64,000 nt of DNA from Morinoia aosen (GCA_030386875.1 CM059558.1:5217501-5281500), one strand, 5' to 3'. Shown: positions 34,387 through 45,316, counted from the stretch's first letter. Made by a program: numbers and translations. The notes: generated by a model from the letters alone, not told the origin.

Positions 34387-35543
34387 CTCTTCGTCTAAAA
34401 CTAAAGCATTCACTTGAGCGGAAGTGCTAGGCCTTGCCGACTCTGATCTGCGTTGCTCGTTTCTAAATTGCGGTGTCTCTCTACACTGGGCAGTGGTGTG
34501 ATGTGCGTTTGGTCCGTGCCTCTGGCAATAGTAGTTCCGCCAACCGTGGTGGTTGGTTTCCGGGAAGCGTGTCCCCATGTTTCGCGGGTTGTTGCTTGCC
34601 ATGGGTCGTGGAACAGCGGATTTTTCGAAGCCTGGTTTGGCATGATTGTTGAATCCATAAGTTTTATTTGTGCCAGGTTTTGTAGTTCCGGCCCCGTTCT
34701 TACCAATTTGGTTCTGCATTTCTGTTCCCGGTGTTTTGGTTTTTCCTTGACACAGTTGCTGGAGGGACAGATGAGGTCGAGCTTGGAGGTATTTATCACC
34801 TTGCTCGCCCATCGTCGGAATATCGATCCCTCCCCGGTCTTTGATGTGGATCGCGATGTGACCTGGCAGCACTTCATATGCCCGGTCTATCAATAGAAAG
34901 TCTCTTAATGCCGCGTAGGTGGGTGCGACTTCGCTTCCTCTTATCCAGGCATCGAAAGCCTGTTCTAGTCTCCGAAGGAACCTGCTCATATTATCTCCTT
35001 CGTCCGGAGTGACTTGGTAAAAGGTTTCCCGGAGTTTTGAAGGTGTCACTCGGTGGGCTCCTAACAGTAGGTTTTTGATTTCTTCCAGTTGATATCGGTC
35101 TTCTGCGGGCAAGGTCTCTATGAGCCGTCGCTCTTTTGGGGTTACTAAGGTCTCTATCGTCTGGACCTGTTCCACGTCCGTACTGCCCATAGCTCGTCCA
35201 TATTGCACTATCCTCTTGAGGAATTCCTGCATCCCTTCGTGTTTAGGGTCAAAAGGAGGCGGTTTTGGAAGGTTCGGAGTCCTTCCATGGGGCTTATGTA
35301 CCTCTCTCCGCTGCTGGAGTTGCAATATTTGGAGCTCGTGCTCCCGTGCTCTGATTCGTTCCTCCCGTTCTAGTTCAAAGGCACGTTCTGCTCTCTCACG
35401 CGCCTCCTGCGCTTCTTGTTTGGCTCGGTCATCTCCTCCAGAGTTCTTAGCCGTCCTAGGAATACTTCTTGATATTCACCGTCTCCGGGGTGGAGTCCTA
35501 ATGCCTCAGCATACTCCCGGGCTTTGTGTACTTGATCGTCCAT
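34384..35543 (-). CDS. gag: Gag, with one apparent frameshift near the N-terminus
   Basis: The main frame 35325-34384 (313 codons) has a capsid-like helical region (EFLKRIVQYGR to FLLIDRAYEVLPGHI) and a C-terminal zinc-knuckle-like CQRHGPNAHHTTAQC (Cys-x2-His-x4/5-His-x4/5-Cys, atypical compared with CCHC). That frame lacks an ATG at its start. It is open further upstream with a charged helical stretch (RAKQEAQEARERAERAFEL). A plausible ATG at 35543 opens a different frame (MDDQVHKAREYAEALGLHP) that ends soon after the two overlap, so about one base seems lost near 35430-35450. Alternatively this is programmed frameshifting or a sequencing error. It packages RNA with the pol enzymes of the same element. 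Confidence 0.75.
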
Positions 35544-35630
35544 CTTCCTGGTGAGATCGTCGCGGCTGGCTCTGAATGAGTTCTTCTGCCGGATGATTCG
35601 CTAGTCTGTGCTAGTTCTCTTTGAGGTCGT

Positions 35631-35653
35631 GGCCCCACGTTGGGCGCTAATAT
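35631..35653 (-). promoter_or_regulatory. Primer-binding site region
   Basis: Immediately inside the 5' LTR the minus strand reads TTAGCGCCCAACGTGGGG. Gypsy primer sites commonly read TGGCGCCC...; here the first G appears as A. The priming tRNA is not identified. Confidence 0.55.
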
Positions 35654-36276
35654 TGTCGAGTTCTCACGGGTGTCTATTTTAGTCCTTCAGCGAGTTCGAC
35701 AGGAAATTTTTAAAGCGTACTGCAGGGAACCTCCTTGGGCCGTCAGTCGCAGCCGAGATGTTGGTTACGGCTTTTATAGTAGAAGAATCTTCCTGTCTAG
35801 GCAGATTACTTCAAAATGAATCTCAGTACTTGGCTGGATCATTAGTAAGCGCCGGCGTTGATACCATGCGTAGCTTAAAAAATTAAACTCCTTTCAAGAG
35901 TTGTAGATAATCAGGAGACTTTATCCAAAGTATATCTTTATTCGGAGATGGAATGACAAAAGTACAATTCGTAAAAGTCGCCGAAACTTGGGAAGCGAAG
36001 TTCTCGAAATCACAAAAAACGCTTCTCTCTATTTTTCAAATGATGGACCTATAAGCGGCCGCGTATCCTAGTTACGCGGGAGCAATACAATATTATTTTA
36101 TTTATAGGTTTGAGCTGCGACATAAAATTGGTCGCAGCAGCTCTTACTACTTTTATACACAAGAATTTGAGATCTATTTAAATCTTTCTTCCTCTCTTTA
36201 TCTCTAGACCTCCGCTAGCAATCTCGTTTACCCATAACTAGGCTACATTTGTACAGGACCTCGCTGCACCTTGACA
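35654..36276 (-). repeat. 5' LTR
   Basis: Direct copy of 30189-30811 with one mismatch found by eye. It contains the promoter used for the element: CTATAAATA as the complement of about 36099-36107, and AATAAAG as the complement of 35936-35942 downstream. Confidence 0.95.
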
Positions 36277-36281
36277 GTCAG

Positions 36282-37545
36282 GATAGGTTAGGTTAGGATA
36301 GGTTAGGTTAGGATAGTTTGCATAGGTTACGTAATGTTGACGACATTCATTCACGGGCCAACGGTTTTTATGTTTGACATATTTTCAGGAAAGCCTCCGT
36401 TAGCATAGGATAGGTTAGTGTATACATGTTAGAATAGGTTAGGTTAAAATATGTTGTTAGAACTTGTTGGTTAATGTTAGGATATGATAGGTTAGGATAT
36501 GATATGTTTGGATATGATATGTTTGGATATGATATGTTTGGATAGGATAGATTAGGATAAGATAGAATAGGTTTGGATGGATAGGTTCGGATAGGATGGG
36601 TTAGGATAGGATATGCTTTGATTGAATAGGTCAGGAAGAGATAGGTTAGAATGTTAGGTTAGGAGCTATAGCTTAGGTTATAATGGGTTGTGGTTGAATT
36701 TGTTAGATAATGTTGATGAAATTTTTGCACGGGGATACGGTTTTTTATTTTTGACATATCAGTGTAGCCTCGATTAGGGTAGGTTAGGATAGGTTAGGTT
36801 AGCATAGGTTAGGTTGGTCATGTCGATGAAATTTTTTACGGAGTCACGGTTTTTTATGTTTGTCATATTATCAGGATAGGATTGGGTAAGATATGTTAGG
36901 TTAGGATAGGTTAGGTAATGTTGACAAAATTTTATCAAGGGTCCACGTTTTTTATGTTTGACATATTTTCATGGTAGGTTTGGTTAGCTTAAGGTCAGGA
37001 AGAGTTAGGTTAGAATATGTTAGGTTGGGATAGCTTAGGTTAGAATGGGTGATGGTCGAATTTGTTGGATAATGTTCAGGAAATTTTTTAACGGGTACTC
37101 GTTTTTTATTTTTGACATATTATCAGTATAGCTTTGGTTGGGGCAGGTTAGAATATGTTAGGTTAGGGTAGGTTAGGTAGGTCATGTCGACGAAATTTTT
37201 TACGGGTTGATGCTTTTTATGTTTTCCTAATTATCAGGATAGCTTCACTTAGGATACGATACGTTGAGATAGGATAGGTTAGTATATGTTAGTTTTGGAT
37301 GAGTTAGGTTAAAATACGTTATGTAAGAATTTGTTAGGTAATATTGACCAAATTTTTTTACGGGTCCACCTAACCTTAAGATGACGTTGGTTAAAGTTAG
37401 GTTAGGATGGGATATGTTAGGTTAGGATAGATTTGGTTAGCATATGTTAGGACAAGATAGGTTAGAATATGTTATGTTCAAATTTGTTAAATAATGCTGA
37501 CGGAATTTTCTCGCGGGTCCCCAAAGCTTATTGATGACATTGTCC
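36282..37545 (+). repeat. TTAGG-like repeats with ~150-bp higher period
   Basis: GGTTAGGATAGGTTAGG tracts alternate with a diverged module (AATGTTGACGAAATTTT..., ACGGGTCCACGGTTTTTTAT, TTTGACATATTATCAGGATAG). About eight modules can be recognised, roughly every 100-190 bp, each degenerate. The block forms the right part of Helitron copy 1 and recurs inverted at 41660-43140. Confidence 0.75.
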
Positions 37546-37547
37546 GT

Positions 37548-37570
37548 GGAATTTCCACGGGTCCTGCTAG
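37548..37570 (+). other. Helitron 3' terminus, copy 1
   Basis: Stem CCGTGGA / TCCACGG with a 3-base loop, then ten bases ending CTAG. Identical in copy 2 (41646-41672, minus strand). Confidence 0.85.
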
Positions 37571-38553
37571 TATTGTATGAAATATGCTCACTACGAGTGC
37601 ATGAAACTCGGTGCGGTAAACACGGAAACTAAGTCGCAAGTATTTCCCGCCTGCAAGTGACTCTGAGCTCGTACTGCTCGACCGGTGACCTCATGCATGG
37701 CGCCGCTCGGGTGAGCGCCAACCGTTAAAGGTTAACTCGGAGTGTTCGTGAATGAAATTGTTGTAACGTTGTGTATTCAATATTAATAAATATTGATTCA
37801 AAGGAGATTCTATTGGATATTGACAATTTAGGCAGCTCAACGTGAATAAAGTGCATTGTGAAGGCTAGAACGGCTTTTGTATCGCTAGGAGGATATATAT
37901 ATATATATACGAGTGCGCACACAGGAGCATGTACTTCACAGCGTTCGACCGTCAACAACGGCGCACAGCCACACCTACATCGCTCAAGTAGAGGGCACAT
38001 AGCCGCACTAAAAGATTATCCACAATGTGGCTGAGACACGCCACTGAGAGACCTCGGTACAGCTTTTACCGACGTTTTCATCCGGTTATTGGACATATTT
38101 AGTTCCCTATTTGTTGACGCATGTGTGCTGTGTGTTGAAAAAATAATAAATAAATTTGTGTTCAGTATTAACCAATAGTAAATTAAATAATTTTCTATTT
38201 AGTCTCGATAATTTAGGCTAGTTAGTCTAATGCGCGAAAAAATTGCATTGTGGTTTCTCACCCTGCTTGATGTGAAATGCTCCAGTGTAGCATATTGGAT
38301 TTAGTTGTGGATCTACATGTATAAATTGCTTCTGAGTTAAAGTCAAACTTTTTAATCACGATTTTCTTCAATTACATTTTTTATTGATAATAATCATAAT
38401 TATCATCACCAAATTAAAATCATGAATGCCATATTTGGAAGGAAATTGAAATGAAAGTATACCTGGTAAGCACATAATAATTGTTTTTTGTGCAAAGGAT
38501 TTGTTTCCCATTTTGTGGCTTGTCTCGCTTCCGGAGGCTTGTTGCAAGTAGAG
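37571..38553. other. No gene recognised; (AT)n tract
   Basis: Host sequence between Helitron copy 1 and the foldback element. It contains an (AT)n microsatellite at about 37893-37910. It could include upstream exons or the promoter of the transposase-like gene further right, but I found no convincing exon. Confidence 0.4.
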
Positions 38554-38557
38554 TTAA

Positions 38558-40543
38558 GGGGACCATCCGAATTTTTGAACTTTTTTCGTCCGATTCGTTC
38601 GAAAATTGACCAGTATATGAATTTTTTGGAAGTACTTTTTTACTCGTGTTACTTTTTCGAATTATGCCTTATTGTTTTTACAAAAAATTAGTTTTTTGGT
38701 ACATTTTTATGTTTATTTCAAGACGTATCATCTCATCGAGTTTTGATGCTAAAACAAAACCAAAGACAGTTTTAGAATCCTTGAAGCATTTCTAACAAAA
38801 GTATGTTGTAAAATTTTAACATTTTGAAAAAATAAATTTTGAGAGGCAACATTTTATCATTAGGCTACATCGAAGAAAATTATTTTTGGGTTTAGAGCTA
38901 TATAACTTTTTAATTCTAACATTTGGAAGGAAGTCAACATATTTTGTTGGAAATGTTCCAGGGATTCTAAAACTGTTTTTGGTTTTGTTCCAGCAACAGA
39001 ACTCCATGAGTTGATATGTTTTGAGTGATGAAAGTTAGAGGTGTTGGGTATAGGTCATAAACGAAATTTTGTTTTGAAGTGTAATATAATGGAAAATTTA
39101 TGGAATTGAATGCTGTTTTCATTTTTATTTTGATAATCTCTATGCATAACTTCATTTTCACACTGTGAATTGTAATTTCCCTAAATAAATTAAATGAAAT
39201 AAATTTAATTTTATTATATACAAGTTATGAACTTTTTTATTTTCAGTCTGATTCTTATGAAATTTGACTGGTATATGCAAATTTTGAAAATAAACACAAT
39301 TTCATCAATTCATTTTTTTGATTCAGGCCGTAGTTTTTGGAAAAATTGGGCATATTGTTTTTATTCGTTCATTTGTATTGATATTTCAAAACGTATCTCC
39401 TCATTGAGTTTTCATGCTAGAACAAAATCAGAAACAGTTTTAGAATCCTTGGGACATTTCTAACAAAAGTACTTGGCTAAATTATCAAATTCCCGTTTTT
39501 TCTTTTTATATGGGGTAGAAATGGGGTCGAAAATTCAAGATTTTTGCCCCATACCCCCCCCCACCTTTAGGGGAGTACAAGGACTAAAAATCCTTAATTT
39601 TCGACCCCATTTCGACCTCATATAAAAACAAAAAACAATTGGAAAAGGAAAATTTGAAACTGCACCTTTTTTAGCATTGCTTTATGGATTCTAAAACTGT
39701 CTTTGGTTTTGTTCGAGCATAAAAACTTAGCATTTCATTTGAAATATCAATATTAATAAACTAATAAACCAATATGTCCAATTTTGTAAAAAATAAAGGC
39801 CTGAATCGAAAAAATGAATGGATGAAATTGGGTTTCTTTTCATAAGGAACATAAAATATTCAAATTTCATAAGAATCAGACTAAAAATATAAAAATAATA
39901 ACTATTATATAAAAATTTTCTATTTAGTTGTATTTTTGTAAATTACAATGCTCATTGTGAATATAAAGGTATGCATGGAAATTGTCGAAATAAACATGAA
40001 AACAGCATTCATTTACATAAATTGTCCATTATATTACATGTCAGCAAAAAATTTGGTTTATGGCTTATACCCAACAACTCTAACTTTCAACATTCGAAAA
40101 GATAGAAGTCAAAAAGTTTTCATGCTAGGAAGAAAACAAAGACAGTTTTAGAATCCTTGGAACATTTCTAACAAACTGATGTCCTGATTTTTCCAATTTG
40201 TGCATTTGAATTTTTTATCATAGTTGAAAACCAAAAATTTGGAATATTTGATATAGTGGTCAAATACCGCATATACAAAATAACAGGACATCAGTTTGTT
40301 AGAAATGTTTCAGGGATTCCAAAACTGTCTTTGAATTTGTTCTAGCATAAAAACTTTTTGACTTCTTATCTGCTTGAAATATGTACAAAAATGACTGTAA
40401 AAACTAATGTTTCAAAATTTTTGAAAAACTAAGACTTAAATCAAAAAAGGTACACGAATAAAATATTTTTCGCTTCAAAAAAACATATACTAGCTAAATT
40501 TCAGACCAATCGGATCAAAATTTGAAATTGCCGGATGACCCCC
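38558..40543. mobile_element. Giant foldback element with TTAA duplications
   Basis: 1986 bp flanked by TTAA on both sides (38554-38557, 40544-40547). The ends are inverted: GGGGACCATCCGAATTTTTG and the complement of the right end, GGGGGTCATCCGGCAATTTC. The symmetry continues to the middle: 39230-39350 pairs with 39770-39890, and 39500-39540 with 39590-39630 (GAAATGGGGTCGAAAATT type). A ~65-bp motif centred on GACAGTTTTAGAATCCTTGG occurs six times in alternating orientation (about 38740+, 38950-, 39415+, 39680-, 40120+, 40300-), placed symmetrically about position ~39555. Non-coding. TTAA suggests mobilisation by a piggyBac-type enzyme, though the ends do not resemble the other piggyBac elements here. 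Confidence 0.75.
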
Positions 40544-40547
40544 TTAA

Positions 40548-41068
40548 TACGCAGCTCATAGAAGCCTGTTCAAGGTAGGCCTAGTTTGGTAGATATGAAA
40601 GAATTATCAATTTTAAATTTTCAAAATTTCAAACAAATTTCATTATCAGAGCAAGACGTTTGAGTTTTGAAAATCAAAGATCTGCACGTGGACCCGTTGC
40701 TCAGATATAACCTAGCTTAAATATTCGGTAGAATGTTTGAGTGACTTCTGCATATGAAAGTGAAGCCCCGCATCCAACATATTTATCGCTACAAATGTCA
40801 CATTTATCTGTATGCATATATGTAAAAAAATTCTTCCAGCTAACCCTTAATGTGTATATCACTGATTGGGCTGGAAGTATTTTGTGTATCATATTTTTCA
40901 TATTAATATAAATGTATCATAATTGTATATCATAAATTTTCAATAGGAAGCTCAAGTTTGCTGTTGAAAAATTTCAAAACATATATATAATCTAGCACTA
41001 AGAAATTGTCATCTTAAGTATTAAGCAGTTCTGTTACCAAAAAAATATTTTTTTCTTTATGATTTCAG
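40548..41068. other. No gene; probable intron or upstream region
   Basis: AT-rich, ending in a pyrimidine-rich stretch and TTTCAG at 41064-41068, a good splice acceptor for the transposase-like gene. Confidence 0.4.
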
Positions 41069-41645
41069 CCAATTATCTATTACAATGAAGAAGAATTATT
41101 ATGAACTAAAAAAAACATTGCTGAAAGGCAATCGTTAAGAGTGAAGTCTTCTATAGCTATTGCAAGTGCTATATCTCCACACAGTTCTCTTGATAAAAGA
41201 AGTGTAAGTTCGACCGAATTGACTTAAAACCAGGGTGCCTCAACTTCACAAGTTGCTCTGAGTTTTACTAGTGAGGAGAGTGAATCCTCAATCAACCGAG
41301 ACTTGGTCAGTGAGAGTATAAGTGCTGGAAATTCTTCTAGTTTGCATATCTCAGAGAATTCCCTCTCACATTCAGATTCATCTAGCTCAATTACATGTAG
41401 AGCAGATGATGAAGCAGAACTGGATTCTATTGTTTGTGATGCACCTGCAAGAGCATTTGTGAAGCAAATAAAATCTCCAGGCGCATATTATGCTTGTGAA
41501 AGGTGCAGATGCAAGGGAGTATACCAGCATCATGCTGTTTCATACCCTGAAATTGAATGTGTTCCGAGAACAGATGAAGGATTTATTGTGAGAGAACAAC
41601 AAGAACACCATATTGGCATTTCCCCTATTCAGCAAATAATTGGTA
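41069..41645 (+). pseudogene. Transposase-like gene, 5' part (split by Helitron)
   Basis: After a splice-acceptor-like TTTCAG the sequence reads through a Ser/Glu-rich region, with an in-frame TAA near 41227. It then carries a conserved block: FVKQIKSPGAYYACERCRCK (Cys-x2-Cys-x-Cys), then AVSYPEIECVPRTDEGF, then HHIGISPIQQI. This resembles the N-terminal half of arthropod proteins usually labelled transposase-domain-containing, with a Tnp2/CACTA-like core. The match is from memory of the family pattern. The coding sequence stops at the Helitron border and resumes at 44608 with IEHFPLDYMHL, which in relatives follows the SPIQQI-type block closely. The Helitron therefore disrupted it. Confidence 0.6.
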
Positions 41646-41659
41646 CTAGCAGGACCCGT

Positions 41660-43140
41660 GGAAATTCCACGGACAATGTCATCAATAAGCTTTGGGGACC
41701 CGCGAGAAAATTCCGTCAGCATTATTTAACAAATTTGAACATAACATATTCTAACCTATCTTGTCCTAACATATGCTAACCAAATCTATCCTAACCTAAC
41801 ATATCCCATCCTAACCTAACTTTAATCAACGTCATCTTAAGGTTAGGTGCACCCGTAAAAAAATTTGGTCAATATTACCTGACAAATTCTTACATAACGT
41901 ATTTTAACATAACTCATCCAAAACTAATATATACTAACCTATCCTATCTCAACGTATCGTATCCTAAGTGAAGCTATCCTGATAATTAGGAAAACATAAA
42001 AAGCATCAACCCGTAAAAAATTTCGTCGACATGACCTACCTTACCTACCCTAACCTAACATATCCTAACCTGTCCCAACCAAAGCTATACTGACTGATAA
42101 TATGTCAACAATAAAAAACGAGTACCCGTTAAAAAATTTCCTCAACATTATCTAACAAATTCGACCATAACCCATTCTAACCTAAGCTATCCCAACCTAA
42201 CATATTCTAACCTAACTCTTCCTGACCTTAAGCTAACCAAACCTATCATGAAAATATGTCAAACATAAAAAACGTGGACCCTTGATAAAATTTTGTCAAC
42301 ATTACCTAACCTATCCTAACCTAACATATCTTAACCAATCCTATCCTGATAATATGACAAACATAAAAAACCGTGAATCCGATAAAAATTTCATCGACAT
42401 TACCAACCTAACCTATGCTAACCTAACCTATCCTAACCTACCCTAATCGAGGCTATACTGATATGTCAAAAATAAAAAACCGTGTCCCCGTGCAAAAATT
42501 TCATCAACATTATCTAACAAATTCAACCACAACCCATTCTAACCTAAGCTATAGCTCCTAACCTAACATTCTAACCTATCTCTTCCTGACCTATTCAATC
42601 AAAGCATATCCTATCCTAACCCATCTTATCCTAACCTATCCTATCCAAACCTATTCTATCTTATCCTAACCTATCCTATCCAAACATATCATATCCAAAC
42701 ATATCATATCCAAACATATCATATCCTAACCTATCATATCCTAACATTAACCAACAAGTTCTAACAACATATTTTAACCTAACCTATTCTAACCTGTATA
42801 CACTAACCTATCCTATGCTAACGGAGGCTTTCCTGAAAATATGTCAAACATAAAAACCGTTGGCCCGTGAATGAATGTCGTCAACATTACGTAACCTATG
42901 CTAACTATCCTAACCTAACCTATCCTAACCTATCCTAACCTATCCTGACCTTACCTATCCTAACCTAACCTATCCTGACCTTACCTATCCTAACCTAACC
43001 TATCCTAACCTAACCTAACCTATCCTGACCTTACCTATCCTAACCTAACCTATCCTAACCTAACCTATCCTGATCTTGCCTATCCTAACCTAACTCAACC
43101 TATCCTAACCCTACCTATCCTAACTGAACTAATGTCATTG
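41660..43140 (-). repeat. TTAGG-like repeats of Helitron copy 2
   Basis: CCTAACCTATCC tracts with the interspersed module (CCGTAAAAAATTTCGTCGAC and variants). Inverse counterpart of 36282-37545 plus 29930-30188 without the retrotransposon, giving the empty-site sequence of the LTR insertion. Confidence 0.8.
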
Positions 43141-43489
43141 TTAAGCTAGGTGGACCCATGAAAAAATTCGGTAAAGATTACCCAAGAGAATCTAAAATAA
43201 CAAATTCCAACCTAACCCATGCTAACCTAACATGTACCAACCTATCCTATCCATTCTGCTTGTTTCCTTATGCATAGTATGTTCGTAGACACGATACCGC
43301 GAGTCACGGCGCCTTCATAATAATGAGTAGAAATCCGTGTGGATTACACGGTTTCAATAATTAACTCACTTTCAAGCATATAAGGTTGAAGTATGAGGCA
43401 AATGTATTTTATTGGAATTCTTTGATATGGAAAGATTCCTGAAATAATTACTGTAATTTTAAATCAAATTTTATGTAATGCAAAGTTTC

Positions 43490-44520
43490 AAAAAATGAAA
43501 GAAAAAAGGAAGAAAAAATAATGAAAGAAAATATAAATAAAAGAAAATAAAAAAGATAAATGAATGAATAAATAGAGAAAATTGAAATAAAAACTTTTAA
43601 TTGAATAAAAATATAAAAAAAATTAGAATAAAAAATGAAGATATTAAAAAATGAATCAATAAAAATATATCATTGAACGAACTGTAAAAAATAAAACAAA
43701 AATAAATAAAAAACAATAAAATAAATAACAAAAACAATTGAAAAATAAAAATGAACAAAAAACTATAAAAAATAGAAACAAACAAAAAAAATTAAAAAAA
43801 AAGAAAAATTAAAAAAATAATATACAAATATTGAAAATATTAAAAAATTATCAATTAAAAAAATTAACAAAGAAAAAGTAAAAAATGAAAATAAAAACAT
43901 TAGAAAATTCATAAATTAAAAAAAATGAAAAAAATAAAAAACTAAAAAAATTAAAAATTTAAAAAATAATGAATAATGGGACAAATAACAAATTAAATGA
44001 AAATTAAAAAAATGGTACATAAAAATTAAAAAAAAAATTGAAAAAAAATGAAATGAAATAAACAACCTTTACATAATTTAAAAATAAACATGCGAAAATA
44101 GAGAAAAATAAATAAATGATAACTAAAAAAATAACAAATTGAGAAAAATAAATACATTGAAAAAAATGAAAAAATAAAACTTGGAAAAATTGAAAAAATA
44201 AAAATAAAATAAAATTTGGAAAAAATGAAAAATGGGAAAAAATGAGAAAAATTAAAATTTAGAAAATATAATAAAAAATGCTGAAATAAAAAAAAATAAA
44301 AATTGGGAATGAATAAAAAATTAAAAATAAATAACAATTACAAAAAAATGAAAAGTTTTAAAAATTGAAAATTTCATAAACAAATAAATAAAAAATATTT
44401 GATATAAATTATAAAATAATTACCAAATTAACGAAAGTTAACAAATCAAAAATAAATTACCAAATAAAATATAAATTAACGTGCACAAAATACTTAATAT
44501 AAAATAAATAATACAAATAC
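43490..44520. repeat. A-rich low-complexity block of Helitron copy 2
   Basis: A/T-only motifs such as AAAAATAAAA and GAAAAAATTG over about 1 kb, inverse of 28440-29690. Confidence 0.9.
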
Positions 44521-44607
44521 CGTCGCCTATAACTCACCTATCCTATCAAGCCAATTAGATGTAGAGCGTTAACCACGAATTTAGTTTTAAGCGTATTAAT
44601 ATATAGA

Positions 44608-45316
44608 TAAAAATGATTGAACACTTCCCATTGGATTACATGCACCTAATTCTACTTGGAATAGTGAAGAAGCTACTTCATTGCTGGTGGAATGTAATTC
44701 CATATAAACTTGGCAGCAATGTTAAGCAAGAGGTGAATAAGAAAATTGATGAAATAAAGAGCCAAATGCCGAAAGAATTTGCCAGAAACATTTGCAATGT
44801 TGTGTACAACGTTCATTTTCTCCAGCATCTTCATGATGATGTGAGACGTTTCGGAAACTTAGACAGTATCAGTGCCTACAAGTTTGAAAACCATTTGTCA
44901 GTGCTTAAGCGTCGCATTAGAAGCGGCTACTTACCGTTGAACAGATTTGCGCCAGAATAAATGAACTAGAAACCCTTGATGCAGATGCACAAAACACTTC
45001 TGCATCCAATTCATGTGAAATTGTTAAAGAAAAATGCAAAATTGACCCTTCAAAGCTAAGAGAATCAGCTGTTATGTTGGTTGATGGTAGTTTTGGGCTG
45101 GTTACTGAAGTTGGTGCTACATGTAAGTTAAAAAAATTCAAAAACATGAAGCCTGCTTATAAGTATCCTGCAGAATCTTCCATCATTAGTGTGTATGTTG
45201 GTCAGTTAGCAAAACGCATTTTACATGTTCATCAAAATGAAATACGGAAAAAATGTGTTATGATTAGGAAAGATTTAAATTCATATTATATTATGCCTCT
45301 TATTCATACCTGTTGA
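44608..45316 (+). pseudogene. Transposase-like gene, 3' part
   Basis: Continues the gene broken by Helitron copy 2. IEHFPLDYMHLILLGIVKKL is the most recognisable block, followed by MPKEFARN and then VHFLQHLHDDVRRFG, LDSISAYKFEN and HLSVLKRRIR. In relatives about 100 residues separate the last two groups, so an internal deletion is likely. A frameshift near 44930 moves the frame from SGYLPLNR to VEQICARINELET, which then runs to the end (CVMIRKDLNSYYIMPLIHTC, stop at 45314-45316). With the stop at 41227 and the Helitron, the gene is dead. The DUF4806-type gene starts 36 bp later on the same strand. Confidence 0.6.

Larger units (their letters stand above)
30189..36276 (-). mobile_element. Young Ty3/gypsy LTR retrotransposon, Gmr1-like domain order
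   Basis: Identical-length 623-bp LTRs (30189-30811, 35654-36276) start TGTCGAG and end TTGACA. I find one mismatch (30805 T, 36270 C). The 5-bp duplication GTCAG flanks it (30184-30188, 36277-36281). The coding strand is minus: gag at the high end, then pol. Pol order is protease, integrase, reverse transcriptase, RNase H. Most Ty3/gypsy elements have integrase last; integrase-first order is known for the Gmr1-like group. The purine tract and primer site sit at the expected places. LTR near-identity implies very recent insertion. The only damage seen is in gag and at the gag/pol boundary. Confidence 0.95.
28343..37570 (+). mobile_element. Helitron copy 1 (non-autonomous), split by LTR retrotransposon
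   Basis: Begins TCTATATATTAATACGC after an A (28342). Ends CTAG before a T (37571), preceded by the hairpin CCGTGGAATTTCCACGG (7-bp stem, loop ATT) ten bases from the terminus. Host A|T insertion, 5' TC, 3' CTRR with nearby hairpin and no target duplication are the Helitron hallmarks. The same ends and interior recur in opposite orientation at 41646-44607, which fixes the borders. Without the retrotransposon and its duplication it is about 3135 bp. Contents in order: short 5' segment, T-rich low-complexity block (about 28440-29690), a unique ~220-bp segment, TTAGG/ATAGG-rich repeats, hairpin. No Rep/helicase frame, so it depends on proteins made elsewhere. Confidence 0.85.
41646..44607 (-). 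mobile_element. Helitron copy 2 (non-autonomous), minus orientation
   Basis: 2962 bp. The 3' end (CTAG with hairpin CCGTGGAATTTCCACGG on the minus strand) is at 41646 and the 5' end (TCTATATATTAATACGC on the minus strand) at 44607. In its own orientation it is preceded by A and followed by T, like copy 1. Interior order is the same as copy 1 reversed: CCTAA-rich repeats (41660-43140), a unique segment (43250-43480), an A-rich block (43490-44520). It differs from copy 1 by scattered substitutions and about 170 bp in length, so the copies are not a recent duplication. It sits inside the transposase-like gene. The ORFs in its A-rich block (Phe/Ile-rich) are compositional. Confidence 0.85.

Noticed and set aside
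43597..44337. Phe/Ile-rich membrane protein ORFs
   Set aside because: Composition artefact of the A-rich Helitron block read on the minus strand.
28343..44607. One giant inverted duplication or palindromic transposon spanning 16 kb
   Set aside because: Both arms begin and end exactly at Helitron termini with A|T flanks, and the central 4 kb differs from anything outside. Two separate insertions explain it.
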